Below, piece by piece: positions 35,560-43,930 of a stretch of DNA of 64,000 nt (the stretch's first letter is position 1; every line of letters starts with the position of its first letter). The position numbers and the translations under genes are program-made. The notes below the pieces were generated by a model, which was given only the letters and a program-made list of their open reading frames with translations, had not been told where the DNA came from and ran no database searches. This DNA comes from GCA-2401735 sp051252095 (lineage in GTDB: Bacteria; Pseudomonadota; Gammaproteobacteria; Burkholderiales; Methylophilaceae). The stretch spans positions 62,001-126,000 of the forward strand of contig JBPOFK010000003.1 of the NCBI GenBank assembly GCA_051252095.1, read 5' to 3'.

Positions 35560-36180
35560 CTAATCGGATCGCATGAGGCGGTACATGGCTAAATTACCGA
35601 GCCAATTTGGCATAAAGGTAACTGCGTCTCCATCCGTGATGACTTTTCGCTCTATGATGGTGATGCGATGATCTCTACATAGCGCATCAAAATCATCAAT
35701 AGTACATAAATGCACATTTGGTGTGTTATACCACTCATATGGCAAATCTTTTGATACGGGCATTTTGCCAGTGATGATTTGCATACGATTACGCCAGTAG
35801 CCAAAATTAGGAAAAGTGACAATTGCTTCTCTCCCCACTCTTAACATCTCTTGCAAAATGCCTTCTGTATTATGCATTGCTTGTAATGTTTGAGAGAGAA
35901 TCACTGTATCAAAGGAGTTATCCTCAAATTCAGATAAACCTGCTTCTAAATTCATCTGGATGACATCTACGCCATTATTCATTGCCGCTAACCAGTTTTT
36001 ATCATCTTTTTCAACGCCATAGCCTTTAACCTCTAATCCTTCACGCAAGTAGCGGAGTAAGCTGCCATCTCCACACCCCAAATCAAGCACTTTAGAGCCA
36101 AAGCCCAACCAAGCGGCGATGATTGCAAAATCTTGACGATATAATTCTGTTATTTGGTTTGAAGCTGCGAAATTTGCCAT
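35560..36180 (-). CDS. metW: Methionine biosynthesis protein MetW
   Basis: SAM-dependent methyltransferase-fold protein of 206 residues that accompanies MetX in proteobacteria and supports homoserine acylation. The SAM motif VLDLGCGDGSLLRYL is near residue 31, and GVEKDDKNWLAAMNNGVDVIQMNL and VTFPNFGYWRNR are typical of the family. It begins one base after the metX stop. Confidence 0.94.
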   Translation of the reverse strand: MANFAASNQITELYRQDFAIIAAWLGFGSKVLDLGCGDGSLLRYLREGLEVKGYGVEKDDKNWLAAMNNGVDVIQMNLEAGLSEFEDNSFDTVILSQTLQAMHNTEGILQEMLRVGREAIVTFPNFGYWRNRMQIITGKMPVSKDLPYEWYNTPNVHLCTIDDFDALCRDHRITIIERKVITDGDAVTFMPNWLGNLAMYRLMRSD

Positions 36181-36181
36181 G

Positions 36182-37306
36182 TTAAACCTCGATCCGATCT
36201 AGATAGCTGCGTAGGATGGCATGGTAGTGATTATCGGGCATTAGAAATGCGTCATGTCCATGGGCAGCTGTGACTTCAGCATATTTAACGGATAGTTCGT
36301 TATCCAATAAAGCTTTAACAATTTCACGTGAGCGCTCAGGTGAAAATCGCCAATCACTAGTAAAGGAAATAACTAAGAATTTAGCACGGACATTTTTTAA
36401 AGTAGCTGATAAATCTCCATTAAATGCACTAGCGGGATCAAAGTAATCTAATGCCCTTGTCATGCGAATGTATGTATTTGCATCAAACTCTTTAGCAAAC
36501 TTGTCAGCCTGATAGCGTAGGTACGATTCCATTTCAAACTCAACATCAAAGCTGTACTTGATAGCATCTTTTAACTTGCGCCCGAATTTTGCACCCATGG
36601 CATCATCGGATAAATAAGTAATGTGTCCCAGCATGCGCGCAATACGAAGACCTCTATGGGGAACAACATGATGTGCATAATAATCACCGCCATAGAATTC
36701 TGGGTCTGTAATAATTGCTTGGCGAGCAACCTCGTTAAAGGCCATGTTCTGTGCTGTTAGGTTAGGTGCAGAGGCAATAACCAAGGCATGTTTAATACGC
36801 TCTGGGTAAGCAATACTCCATTGCAGTGCCTGCATGCCACCAAGACTTCCACCTATAACAGCCGCAAACTTTTGAATACCTAGATGATCAGCCAGTTTGG
36901 ATTGAGAATCTACCCAGTCTTCAACAGTAACTATTGGAAAGCTGGCACCGTAAGGCTTACCTGTTTTTGGGTCAATACTTGCTGGCCCGCTTGAGCCGTG
37001 GCACCCAGCTAGATTATTCACCCCAATCACAAAAAATTTATCAGTATCCAGCGGTTTGTTTGGGCCAACCAAGTTGTCCCACCAGCCTGGATATTTGTCA
37101 TCTGGATGATGCTTCCCTGCTACATGATGTGTCCCAGATAAAGCGTGGCAGATGAGAACTGCATTGGATTTGTCTGCATTTAACTTACCGTATGTTTCGT
37201 ATATCAAGTCAAATTCGGGCAGTACGGCGCCGCACTTTAACGTTAGTGGTTCGTTAAAATGTGCTGTTTGTGGCGAGACAATCCCGATAGTGTTCATTTC
37301 TGACAT
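36182..37306 (-). CDS. metX: Homoserine O-acyltransferase MetX
   Basis: Alpha/beta-hydrolase acyltransferase activating homoserine for methionine synthesis. The nucleophile elbow is GGSLGGMQALQW, the first family motif LICHALSGTHHVAG, and the catalytic His and Asp regions are AHGHDAFLM and SFTSDWRFSPE. The length is 374 residues. Acetyl versus succinyl donor cannot be settled by eye; many proteobacterial MetX use succinyl-CoA. A perfect minus-strand TATAAT ends only six bases before the ATG, so the mRNA may be leaderless or start at the next ATG (37297). Confidence 0.94.
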   Translation of the reverse strand: MSEMNTIGIVSPQTAHFNEPLTLKCGAVLPEFDLIYETYGKLNADKSNAVLICHALSGTHHVAGKHHPDDKYPGWWDNLVGPNKPLDTDKFFVIGVNNLAGCHGSSGPASIDPKTGKPYGASFPIVTVEDWVDSQSKLADHLGIQKFAAVIGGSLGGMQALQWSIAYPERIKHALVIASAPNLTAQNMAFNEVARQAIITDPEFYGGDYYAHHVVPHRGLRIARMLGHITYLSDDAMGAKFGRKLKDAIKYSFDVEFEMESYLRYQADKFAKEFDANTYIRMTRALDYFDPASAFNGDLSATLKNVRAKFLVISFTSDWRFSPERSREIVKALLDNELSVKYAEVTAAHGHDAFLMPDNHYHAILRSYLDRIEV

Positions 37307-37312
37307 GCGCGT

Positions 37313-37318
37313 ATTATA
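37313..37318 (-). promoter_or_regulatory. Candidate -10 box of metX, unusually close to the start codon
   Basis: ATTATA on the plus strand reads TATAAT on the minus strand, six bases before the metX ATG. A normal start of transcription seven bases after it would fall at or inside the start codon. No Shine-Dalgarno sequence is present. Confidence 0.5.
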
Positions 37319-37359
37319 CTATGCAGCAAATCAAAAAATCATAATCATGCCCAAGGATG

Positions 37360-38139
37360 TTAACGAATAAGCATGTTAGGTAAGTCGGCAATTGAATCAA
37401 TGGTCAAATAAGGTTCTATTTTTGAATCCTTAGCATAGAGTTTTCTATATTTCCCTGTACGAACTAATACGCCATTAATACCAAATTGTTGGGCGCCGCC
37501 AACGTCTGAGTCAATGTCATCGCCAACCATTAAGACCTCATTTTTGCCAAGTTGCATATCAGATAGCGCCGCATTAAAAAAAGCTGGTGAAGGTTTCCCA
37601 ATAAGCAATGCATTGGTATTGCTGGCGTATTCCAATCCGGCCACAAAAGCACCAATATCCATATGTAATCCTGATTCTGTTTGCCAGAATCTGTTTTTAT
37701 GAATAGCAATCAACTTGGCTCCATTCATTAAACAAGTAAAAAGTTCATTGAGTAATGCATAGGTCCATGTACCGCCAATATCACCTACAATAATGTAATT
37801 AGCAGCGTTGTCAGACTGAGGAAATTGAGAGAAATCTTTTTTTACATCATCAGCAAGCAGTAAACGACATATGGGATTGTTTTGTTTTTCTAGATATTTA
37901 ACAGCAGCTTGTGGTGCAGATAGTATTTCAGATTGCACCATATTAAAGCCCATGGCATTAATTTTGTCTCTTATTGATTGAATGCTTTGGGTACTTGTAT
38001 TAGTCACAAAGCGGCATTTCAAACCAAGTTCGCGGATTTTATCAACGGCTTCTATTGCGCCTGCTATTGGCTTTGAACCTATATAAAGCACACCGTCTAA
38101 ATCAAACAGAATGCCTTTTATTGACTGTGTATTGTCCAT
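37360..38139 (-). CDS. HAD-IIA family phosphatase
   Basis: A 259-residue haloacid-dehalogenase-superfamily hydrolase. Motif I is GILFDLDGVLYIGSKPI, motif II TNTSTQS, and motifs III/IV are KPSPAFFNAAL and LMVGDDIDSDVGGAQ. The cap domain places it with NagD/LHPP-like (HAD-IIA) proteins, which dephosphorylate small phosphates such as nucleotides or phosphoglycolate; the substrate is not evident. GGAGG lies six bases before the ATG. It lies between prmC and metX on the same strand. Confidence 0.85.
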   Translation of the reverse strand: MDNTQSIKGILFDLDGVLYIGSKPIAGAIEAVDKIRELGLKCRFVTNTSTQSIQSIRDKINAMGFNMVQSEILSAPQAAVKYLEKQNNPICRLLLADDVKKDFSQFPQSDNAANYIIVGDIGGTWTYALLNELFTCLMNGAKLIAIHKNRFWQTESGLHMDIGAFVAGLEYASNTNALLIGKPSPAFFNAALSDMQLGKNEVLMVGDDIDSDVGGAQQFGINGVLVRTGKYRKLYAKDSKIEPYLTIDSIADLPNMLIR

Positions 38140-38198
38140 TATGCACCTCCGTTTTGAAACGTGAACACATGTGCTCTAGCAATATCTATGCTAAAGCA

Positions 38199-39038
38199 TC
38201 AACGCTGACCCAGCGTTACACGTTCGATACCAGCTAAGTCTTGGACATGTTGTATAGCATGAAATTCCGCATTTTTAAGTAGTGTGGCAACTGCTGTTGC
38301 TTGGTTGTACCCATGTTCTAATAATAACCAACCATTTGGCTGTAAATACTGCTTTGCATCGATAACAATCTGCCTGATATCATTCAGACCATCATGACCA
38401 GAAGCTAAGGCAGATATTGGTTCAAAGCGCAAATCTCCTTGATTTAAGTGTGGATCTTTTTCTTCAATATAAGGCGGGTTGCTGACAACTACATCAAAGC
38501 TTTGATTTGTTAGTGCGTCGAACCAATTGCTGAGTAAAAAAGTAACATTGCAAATATTTAGGTTGTTAGCATTTTCTTGAGCTATTTTTAATGCGCTTTC
38601 AGAAGCATCCACCGCAATCACTTCTGTTTGCATTCTGTGTGCTGCAATCGCTAATGCTACGCCACCTGACCCCGTTCCTAAGTCTAATATTGTGTTAGGG
38701 CCACTTTTTGGGATTAAGGCTAATGCGGCTTCTACGAGTGTTTCTGTATCAGGTCTCGGAATGAGGGTGTCTGGGGTGACTTTTAAAGTTAAGCCATAAA
38801 ACTCACGCTCACCTAAAATATAAGCAATAGGTTCGCCAGCGATGCGGCGATGAACCAGCGTTTCAAGTTGACGATACGTTACTTGTGCAATTTTCTCATC
38901 CGCATGTGCAATCAACCAAGCATGGTTAACACCTAACAAGTGTTCTAAAAGTAATTGCGCTTCTCGTTTTGCTTCGTTTGCGTCAATTGTTTTTCTAAGC
39001 GCAGCACATGCCTCATGTAATGCGGCATGAATATTCAT
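38199..39038 (-). CDS. prmC: Peptide chain release factor N5-glutamine methyltransferase
   Basis: Methylates the glutamine of the GGQ motif in release factors. SAM motif ILDLGTGSGGVALAIA and the substrate-binding VVSNPPYIEE are intact, and REFYGL and the N-terminal helical domain match PrmC. The length is 279 residues. It follows its substrate gene prfA by two bases, a common pairing. Confidence 0.96.
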   Translation of the reverse strand: MNIHAALHEACAALRKTIDANEAKREAQLLLEHLLGVNHAWLIAHADEKIAQVTYRQLETLVHRRIAGEPIAYILGEREFYGLTLKVTPDTLIPRPDTETLVEAALALIPKSGPNTILDLGTGSGGVALAIAAHRMQTEVIAVDASESALKIAQENANNLNICNVTFLLSNWFDALTNQSFDVVVSNPPYIEEKDPHLNQGDLRFEPISALASGHDGLNDIRQIVIDAKQYLQPNGWLLLEHGYNQATAVATLLKNAEFHAIQHVQDLAGIERVTLGQR

Positions 39039-39040
39039 TT

Positions 39041-40123
39041 TTAGTTTTCTTCACTCAGCATCGCTAACATATCAGCTTGGTGCTCCGCTGCTAAGGGCAC
39101 AATTAACTCATCTAATTCACCCTCAGTAATAGCCTCAATTTTGTACAGTGTTAAATTAATACGATGATCAGTAATGCGGCCTTGCGGGTAGTTATAAGTT
39201 CTTATGCGTTGCGACCGATCTCCAGAGCCAATAAGGTTGCGACGTTCGCTCGCAATCTTAGCATTTTGTGCATCCTCTTCTTTTTGCTTAATCCTCGCAG
39301 CTAGTACCATCATTGCCTGAGCTTTATTCGCATGTTGGCTGCGGCCATCTTGGCATTCCACTACAATGCCCGTTGGCGCATGGGTGATACGTACAGCAGA
39401 GTCGGTTTTATTAATATGCTGACCACCCGCGCCTGAGGCGCGAAAGGTATCTAAGCGGATATCGGCAGGATTGATGACCACATCAGCCACTTCATCTACC
39501 TCTGGTAATATGGCTACGGTACAAGCGCTGGTATGAATGCGACCCTGAGTTTCTGTGTCTGGCACGCGTTGTACGCGGTGACCACCACTTTCAAATTTAA
39601 GTTTTGAGTACGCCCCTTGTCCTTCTATTTTGGCAATAATCTCTTTATAACCGCCTACTTCGCCTTCATTTGCAGATAAAACGTCTAATTTCCACCCATT
39701 TTTTTCAGCATAGCGGCTGTACATACGGAATAAATCTCCAGCGAACAAGCCAGATTCATCACCGCCAGTGCCTGCGCGTATTTCTAAAATGACATTTTTG
39801 TCATCATTAGGATCTTTGGGTATCAGGAGTTTTTGTAGTTCTGATTCAATTTGTTCCAGCCGTTTTTTGCCTGATTCAATCTCCTCTTGTGCAAAGGCTT
39901 TCATTTCTGGATCACTGAGCATATTGTGTGCTTCTTTGATATCTGCCTCAGTTTGTGTGTAGGTGTGATACTGTTCAACTATCGGTGTCACTTCAGCATG
40001 CTCACGCGTTATTTTGAGGTAGTTGTCCATATTGTTGGTTATATCTTCAGAGGACATCAGGCGGTTAAGCTCATCAAGGCGTTCGCTTAGATTGGCAAGT
40101 TTTTGTAATATGCTTGATTTCAT
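39041..40123 (-). CDS. prfA: Peptide chain release factor 1
   Basis: Class I release factor for UAA and UAG. The GGQ motif is in FRASGAGGQHINKTDSAVRI, and the anticodon-like region before it includes HRVQRVPDTETQGRIHTSA. The length of 360 residues is standard. The order hemA-prfA-prmC is the usual one in proteobacteria. Confidence 0.97.
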   Translation of the reverse strand: MKSSILQKLANLSERLDELNRLMSSEDITNNMDNYLKITREHAEVTPIVEQYHTYTQTEADIKEAHNMLSDPEMKAFAQEEIESGKKRLEQIESELQKLLIPKDPNDDKNVILEIRAGTGGDESGLFAGDLFRMYSRYAEKNGWKLDVLSANEGEVGGYKEIIAKIEGQGAYSKLKFESGGHRVQRVPDTETQGRIHTSACTVAILPEVDEVADVVINPADIRLDTFRASGAGGQHINKTDSAVRITHAPTGIVVECQDGRSQHANKAQAMMVLAARIKQKEEDAQNAKIASERRNLIGSGDRSQRIRTYNYPQGRITDHRINLTLYKIEAITEGELDELIVPLAAEHQADMLAMLSEEN

Positions 40124-40165
40124 TATTTAAATTAGTAGTCTGGTTATTTAGTTAGAGTATTAAGC

Positions 40166-41410
40166 CTATTGCTTGATTTGGTATATGTGTTGTAAGAGCT
40201 GTGCCAAGCGATTGTGTTCATCACCATGACTTTGATTGAGTGCGTGGCTGGGGGCATGTAGGAACTTTTTGGTCAAAGCAATACTGAGTAGCTCCATTGC
40301 TTTTTCTGGGTTTTCACCTTTTTGGATGAGTTTAACTGCTTTCTCCAGTTCAATTGCACGCATCAGTTCAGCTTGGTCTCGCAAAGCTTTAATGGTGGGT
40401 ACTGAATTGCGTTTCTGCAACCATTGCATAAAGCTTTCAACACGTGCTTCAACAATGCTTTCTGCAGTGATTGCTGCTTCTTGACGATTTTCAATCCCAT
40501 CAGTGACGACCTGCGCAAGATCATCTACGCTGTATAAAAAAACATCATCCAGCTGCGACACTTCAGGTTCTATATCGCGAGGTACAGCTAAGTCGACCAT
40601 AAAAATTGGCCGGTGGCGTCGAGATTTAACAGCTCGCTCAACCATACCCAACCCAACAATCGGCAGCTGGCTAGCTGTGCTGGTGATAACAATATCAAAC
40701 TCAGCAAAGCACTCTGGTAAGTCATTCAATAGTATGGCATTTGCATTAATTTTTTCAGCTAGCTCAGTGCCGCGTTCAATTGTGCGATTTGCGACTGTTA
40801 TGGACTTTGGTTTTTGTGCAGCAAAGTGATTTGCGCACAATGCAATCATTTCACCTGCGCCAATAAATAGTACTTTTTGCTCAGATAGGTTGCCGAAAAT
40901 ACGCTGCGCTAACTTAACTGCTGCAGCCGCCATAGAAATTGAACTAGAGCCAATGTCGGTATTGGTGCGCACTTCTTTTGCAACTTCAAAGGTACGCTGA
41001 AATAGCTTATGTAAATGCGTCCCAAGTGTCCCCGCTTCTTGCGCAGTTTTTACTGATTGCTTGAACTGCCCTAAAATTTGCGCCTCTCCCAACACCATGC
41101 TATCCAGGCCAGAGGCGACTCTAAAGGCATGTTTCACCGCTTCTTGGTTAGATAACGTATATGTGTAAGGTTGGATGTGGTTGAGCTCTAAGTGATGATA
41201 GTGCGCGAGCCAATTGATGACTGGTTTGGCATCCGAAGACTGTACATAGATTTCTGTGCGATTACAAGTTGACAAAATAGCTGCCTCATTCGCGTTTTTA
41301 ATTGTCAAGTCTGCCAGAGCTTCTCGTATGGTGTCTGGGCCAAACGCGACATTTTCGCGAATCTCTAATGGGGCGGTGTTGTGGTTAACACCTATCGTAT
41401 ACAGCTGCAT
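40166..41410 (-). CDS. hemA: Glutamyl-tRNA reductase
   Basis: First enzyme of C5-pathway tetrapyrrole synthesis, reducing Glu-tRNA to glutamate-1-semialdehyde. Catalytic cysteine in LSTCNRTEIY (near residue 50), then EAQILGQFKQS, the NADPH-binding VLFIGAGEMIALC and VDLAVPRDIEP. The length is 414 residues. A second haem gene, hemB, lies later in the window on the other strand. Confidence 0.96.
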   Translation of the reverse strand: MQLYTIGVNHNTAPLEIRENVAFGPDTIREALADLTIKNANEAAILSTCNRTEIYVQSSDAKPVINWLAHYHHLELNHIQPYTYTLSNQEAVKHAFRVASGLDSMVLGEAQILGQFKQSVKTAQEAGTLGTHLHKLFQRTFEVAKEVRTNTDIGSSSISMAAAAVKLAQRIFGNLSEQKVLFIGAGEMIALCANHFAAQKPKSITVANRTIERGTELAEKINANAILLNDLPECFAEFDIVITSTASQLPIVGLGMVERAVKSRRHRPIFMVDLAVPRDIEPEVSQLDDVFLYSVDDLAQVVTDGIENRQEAAITAESIVEARVESFMQWLQKRNSVPTIKALRDQAELMRAIELEKAVKLIQKGENPEKAMELLSIALTKKFLHAPSHALNQSHGDEHNRLAQLLQHIYQIKQ

Positions 41411-41498
41411 TTCGCTATTTTACCAAGTCATTGATGCCGTTGGAAAATAAAGTAACGTTTAAACTATGGTTTAGTTCACGCAATCAAATGCTAAGCGC

Positions 41499-41528
41499 TT
41501 ACGGAAATTGGGTAATTCAGGTTAGAAT
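41499..41528 (+). promoter_or_regulatory. Candidate promoter for rpe
   Basis: TTACGG (41499-41504) and TAGAAT (41523-41528) with 18 bases between them, 43 bases before the rpe ATG. The match is moderate. Confidence 0.35.
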
Positions 41529-41570
41529 AACGTTTTAAGAGACTACCTAAAACAGACAACGGAAACAGTT

Positions 41571-42281
41571 ATGAGTAAAGAATATAGAATTGCCCCAAGT
41601 ATTTTATCTGCCAACTTTGCAAAATTAGGCCAAGAGATTGAAGATGTGATTAAATCTGGAACGGATATTGTGCATTTTGACGTCATGGATAATCATTACG
41701 TGCCTAACCTAACTATTGGGCCACTGGTTTGTGATGCGATTCGTGATTTGTCACACAATGCGGGCGCGATCATTGATGTGCACTTGATGGTTGAGCCAGT
41801 TGACCGCATCATTCCTGATTTTGCTAAAGCAGGTGCAGATATTATAACTTTTCATCCAGAAGCATCTAATCATATTGATCGCAGTCTTTCTATGGTGCGT
41901 GATTTAGGCTGTAAATCTGGTTTGGTATTTAATCCAGCAACACCATTACATTATCTAGACCATGTGATGGATAAAATCGATATGGTGCTATTGATGTCAG
42001 TTAACCCTGGCTTTGGTGGTCAAAAGTTCATTCCACAAACGTTAGAAAAAGCTAAGCAAGCCCGTGCAAAAATTGATGCCTACACCGCCCAGACAGGCCG
42101 TGAAATCTGGTTGGAAATCGATGGTGGTGTAAACCCTGATAACATTGCCGAGATTGCAGCAGCAGGCGTTGATACTTTTGTTGCTGGCAGTGCTATTTTT
42201 GGCAAACCAAATGATGCAGATCCTAACCGCTACGATACGATTGTTGGCAAAATGCGTGCAGCGTTAGCAACAGTTAAATAG
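41571..42281 (+). CDS. rpe: Ribulose-phosphate 3-epimerase
   Basis: Interconverts ribulose 5-phosphate and xylulose 5-phosphate, in the pentose-phosphate pathway and, in methylotrophs, the ribulose monophosphate cycle. Motifs: IAPSILSANFAKLGQEI, DIVHFDVMDNHYVPNLT, LMSVNPGFGGQKFI and EIDGGVNPDNI carrying the metal-binding and catalytic Asp residues. The length is 236 residues. It is directly upstream of the trp leader, so trpE transcription may be partly from the rpe promoter. Confidence 0.97.
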   Translation: MSKEYRIAPSILSANFAKLGQEIEDVIKSGTDIVHFDVMDNHYVPNLTIGPLVCDAIRDLSHNAGAIIDVHLMVEPVDRIIPDFAKAGADIITFHPEASNHIDRSLSMVRDLGCKSGLVFNPATPLHYLDHVMDKIDMVLLMSVNPGFGGQKFIPQTLEKAKQARAKIDAYTAQTGREIWLEIDGGVNPDNIAEIAAAGVDTFVAGSAIFGKPNDADPNRYDTIVGKMRAALATVK

Positions 42282-42294
42282 TAGGACAATAATA

Positions 42295-42345
42295 GTGAGT
42301 ATCCTTAAAAAGTATCAAAATTTAAGTTGGCGATGGTGGAGCTAA
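42295..42345 (+). CDS. trpL: trp leader peptide with three Trp codons
   Basis: A 16-codon frame starting GTG, with AGGA eight bases upstream, encodes MSILKKYQNLSWRWWS and stops with TAA at 42343-42345. Three of its last five residues are Trp (TGG at 42328, 42334 and 42337), the hallmark of a tryptophan-sensing leader such as E. coli TrpL. It lies 13 bases after rpe and 68 bases before trpE. Bases 42302-42313 within it are complementary to the trpE Shine-Dalgarno region. The coding match, ribosome site and position together make this a real leader in my view, though no protein evidence is possible here. Confidence 0.85.
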   Translation: MSILKKYQNLSWRWWS

Positions 42346-42413
42346 ATCTTTAGATATAGCTTCACTCGCAGGCGCTTGCCTGAAACAATCGCAATAACTT
42401 TTTAAGGAATAAC
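42302..42413 (+). promoter_or_regulatory. Trp-responsive leader RNA: anti-Shine-Dalgarno pairing before trpE
   Basis: TCCTTAAAAAGT (42302-42313) is a perfect 12-base complement of ACTTTTTAAGGA (42397-42408), which includes the trpE AAGGA. Nested inside are GCGAT (42330-42334) with ATCGC (42388-42392), and a CAGGC/GCCTG hairpin (42369-42382). A competing hairpin, GGAGCTA/TAGCTTC (42338-42363), spans the leader stop codon. No G+C-rich stem with a following U run is present, so this does not look like a classical terminator-attenuator. A ribosome held at the Trp codons would cover part of the anti-Shine-Dalgarno strand and free trpE. Confidence 0.65.
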
Positions 42414-43928
42414 ATGCTTCAAACGATTACAAAAACAGAATTTGATGCCTTTGCAAAGCAGGGCTATAACCGTATTCCATTGGTGCAAGAAACGTTTGCC
42501 GATTTGGATACGCCACTCTCTCTATACCTTAAATTAGCCAACCAGCCATTTTCTTATTTGTTAGAAAGTGTTCAAGGCGGTGAGCGCTTTGGGCGCTATT
42601 CAATTATTGGGCTTCCTGCTAAAACTCGGCTAGTTGCAACTGAGTTTAATGTGCAAGTATTACAAGGCGATACGGTTCTGGAATCTCACGACAATATAAA
42701 CCCACTCGACTTTGTGCAGTCCTTTCAAGCACGGTTCAAAACCCCACCATATAAAGGATTACCACGATTTACTGGGGGTTTAGCAGGTTATTTTGGCTAC
42801 GAAACCATTCGTTATATCGAAAAACGTTTGGCCAATACAAACAAGCCAGATGTCATTGGAACGCCAGATATATTACTGATGGTTTCTGAGGAAATAGCTG
42901 TTGTAGATAATCTGAGCGGTAAGCTTTACTTCATTGTTTACGCTAATCCTGAGGATGCTGGTGCTTACGATAAAGCACATCAACGGATTGAGTCCTTGAT
43001 GCAGCAATTGCGTCAAACCGTCAAAATTCCGCAGTCACAGAAAACCAATGAAACAAAAGCAGCCTCTGAGTTTGGAGAGGAAAACTTTAAAGCTGTTGTT
43101 AAAAAAGCGCAGGATTATATCTATGAAGGCGATATTATGCAGGTAGTGTTAAGCCAGCGTTTATCGCAAGATTTTACAGGCTCTCCCTTGTCCCTCTATA
43201 GAGCACTCAGAAGTCTTAATCCATCACCGTATATGTTTTATTATGACATGGGCGACCATCACGTAGTTGGCGCTTCGCCAGAAATCTTAGTCCGCTTAGA
43301 AGATGGTGTTGTGACATCAAGGCCGATTGCAGGTACACGACCAAGAGGTAAAACACGCGAGGAAGATATTGCCCTAGCCGAGGAGTTGCTCGCTGATCCC
43401 AAAGAGTGCGCTGAACATGTGCAATTAATGGATTTAGGTCGAAATGATGTTGGACGCGTTGCGCAAACGGGTACTGTTAAGGTAACAGATAATATGATGA
43501 TAGAACGTTATTCACATGTCATGCATATCGTGAGTAATGTAGAAGGACATCTCAAAGCTAATATGGATGCTATCGATGTATTGAAAGCGACTTTTCCAGC
43601 AGGTACGGTATCAGGCGCACCAAAAGTGCGTGCGATGGAAATTATTGATGAGTTCGAACCAAGTAAACGCGGTGTTTACGCAGGGGCCGTTGGTTATTTA
43701 GGATTTAATGGCGATATGGATGTGGCAATCGCCATACGAACAGGTGTCATTAAAGATAAAAAACTGTATGTACAAGCTGGTGCAGGCATTGTTGCAGACT
43801 CCGTGCCGCAAAACGAATGGGAAGAAACACAAAATAAAGCGAAGGCAGTTATTCGTGCTGCACAAATGGTGCAAGCTGGATTAGATACAACGGATTTTGC
43901 TCACCAAAGACAAAATAAATCCACTTAG
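42414..43928 (+). CDS. trpE: Anthranilate synthase component I
   Basis: Converts chorismate to anthranilate using ammonia from TrpG. The N-terminal LLESVQGGERFGRYSIIG contains the tryptophan-feedback element (LLES), and the chorismate-binding domain carries GDIMQVVLSQR, PSPYMFYY, RPIAGTRPRG and VSGAPKVRAMEIIDE. The length is 504 residues. AAGGA lies five bases before the ATG and is the target of the leader pairing. The next ATG begins two bases after its stop. Confidence 0.97.
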   Translation: MLQTITKTEFDAFAKQGYNRIPLVQETFADLDTPLSLYLKLANQPFSYLLESVQGGERFGRYSIIGLPAKTRLVATEFNVQVLQGDTVLESHDNINPLDFVQSFQARFKTPPYKGLPRFTGGLAGYFGYETIRYIEKRLANTNKPDVIGTPDILLMVSEEIAVVDNLSGKLYFIVYANPEDAGAYDKAHQRIESLMQQLRQTVKIPQSQKTNETKAASEFGEENFKAVVKKAQDYIYEGDIMQVVLSQRLSQDFTGSPLSLYRALRSLNPSPYMFYYDMGDHHVVGASPEILVRLEDGVVTSRPIAGTRPRGKTREEDIALAEELLADPKECAEHVQLMDLGRNDVGRVAQTGTVKVTDNMMIERYSHVMHIVSNVEGHLKANMDAIDVLKATFPAGTVSGAPKVRAMEIIDEFEPSKRGVYAGAVGYLGFNGDMDVAIAIRTGVIKDKKLYVQAGAGIVADSVPQNEWEETQNKAKAVIRAAQMVQAGLDTTDFAHQRQNKST

Positions 43929-43930
43929 CC

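Noticed and set aside
42397..42408. T run before trpE as an intrinsic terminator
   Set aside because: Five T follow GCAATAAC with no G+C-rich stem directly before them; the nearest hairpin (CAGGC/GCCTG) ends 16 bases earlier. The run is better explained as part of the anti-Shine-Dalgarno pairing.
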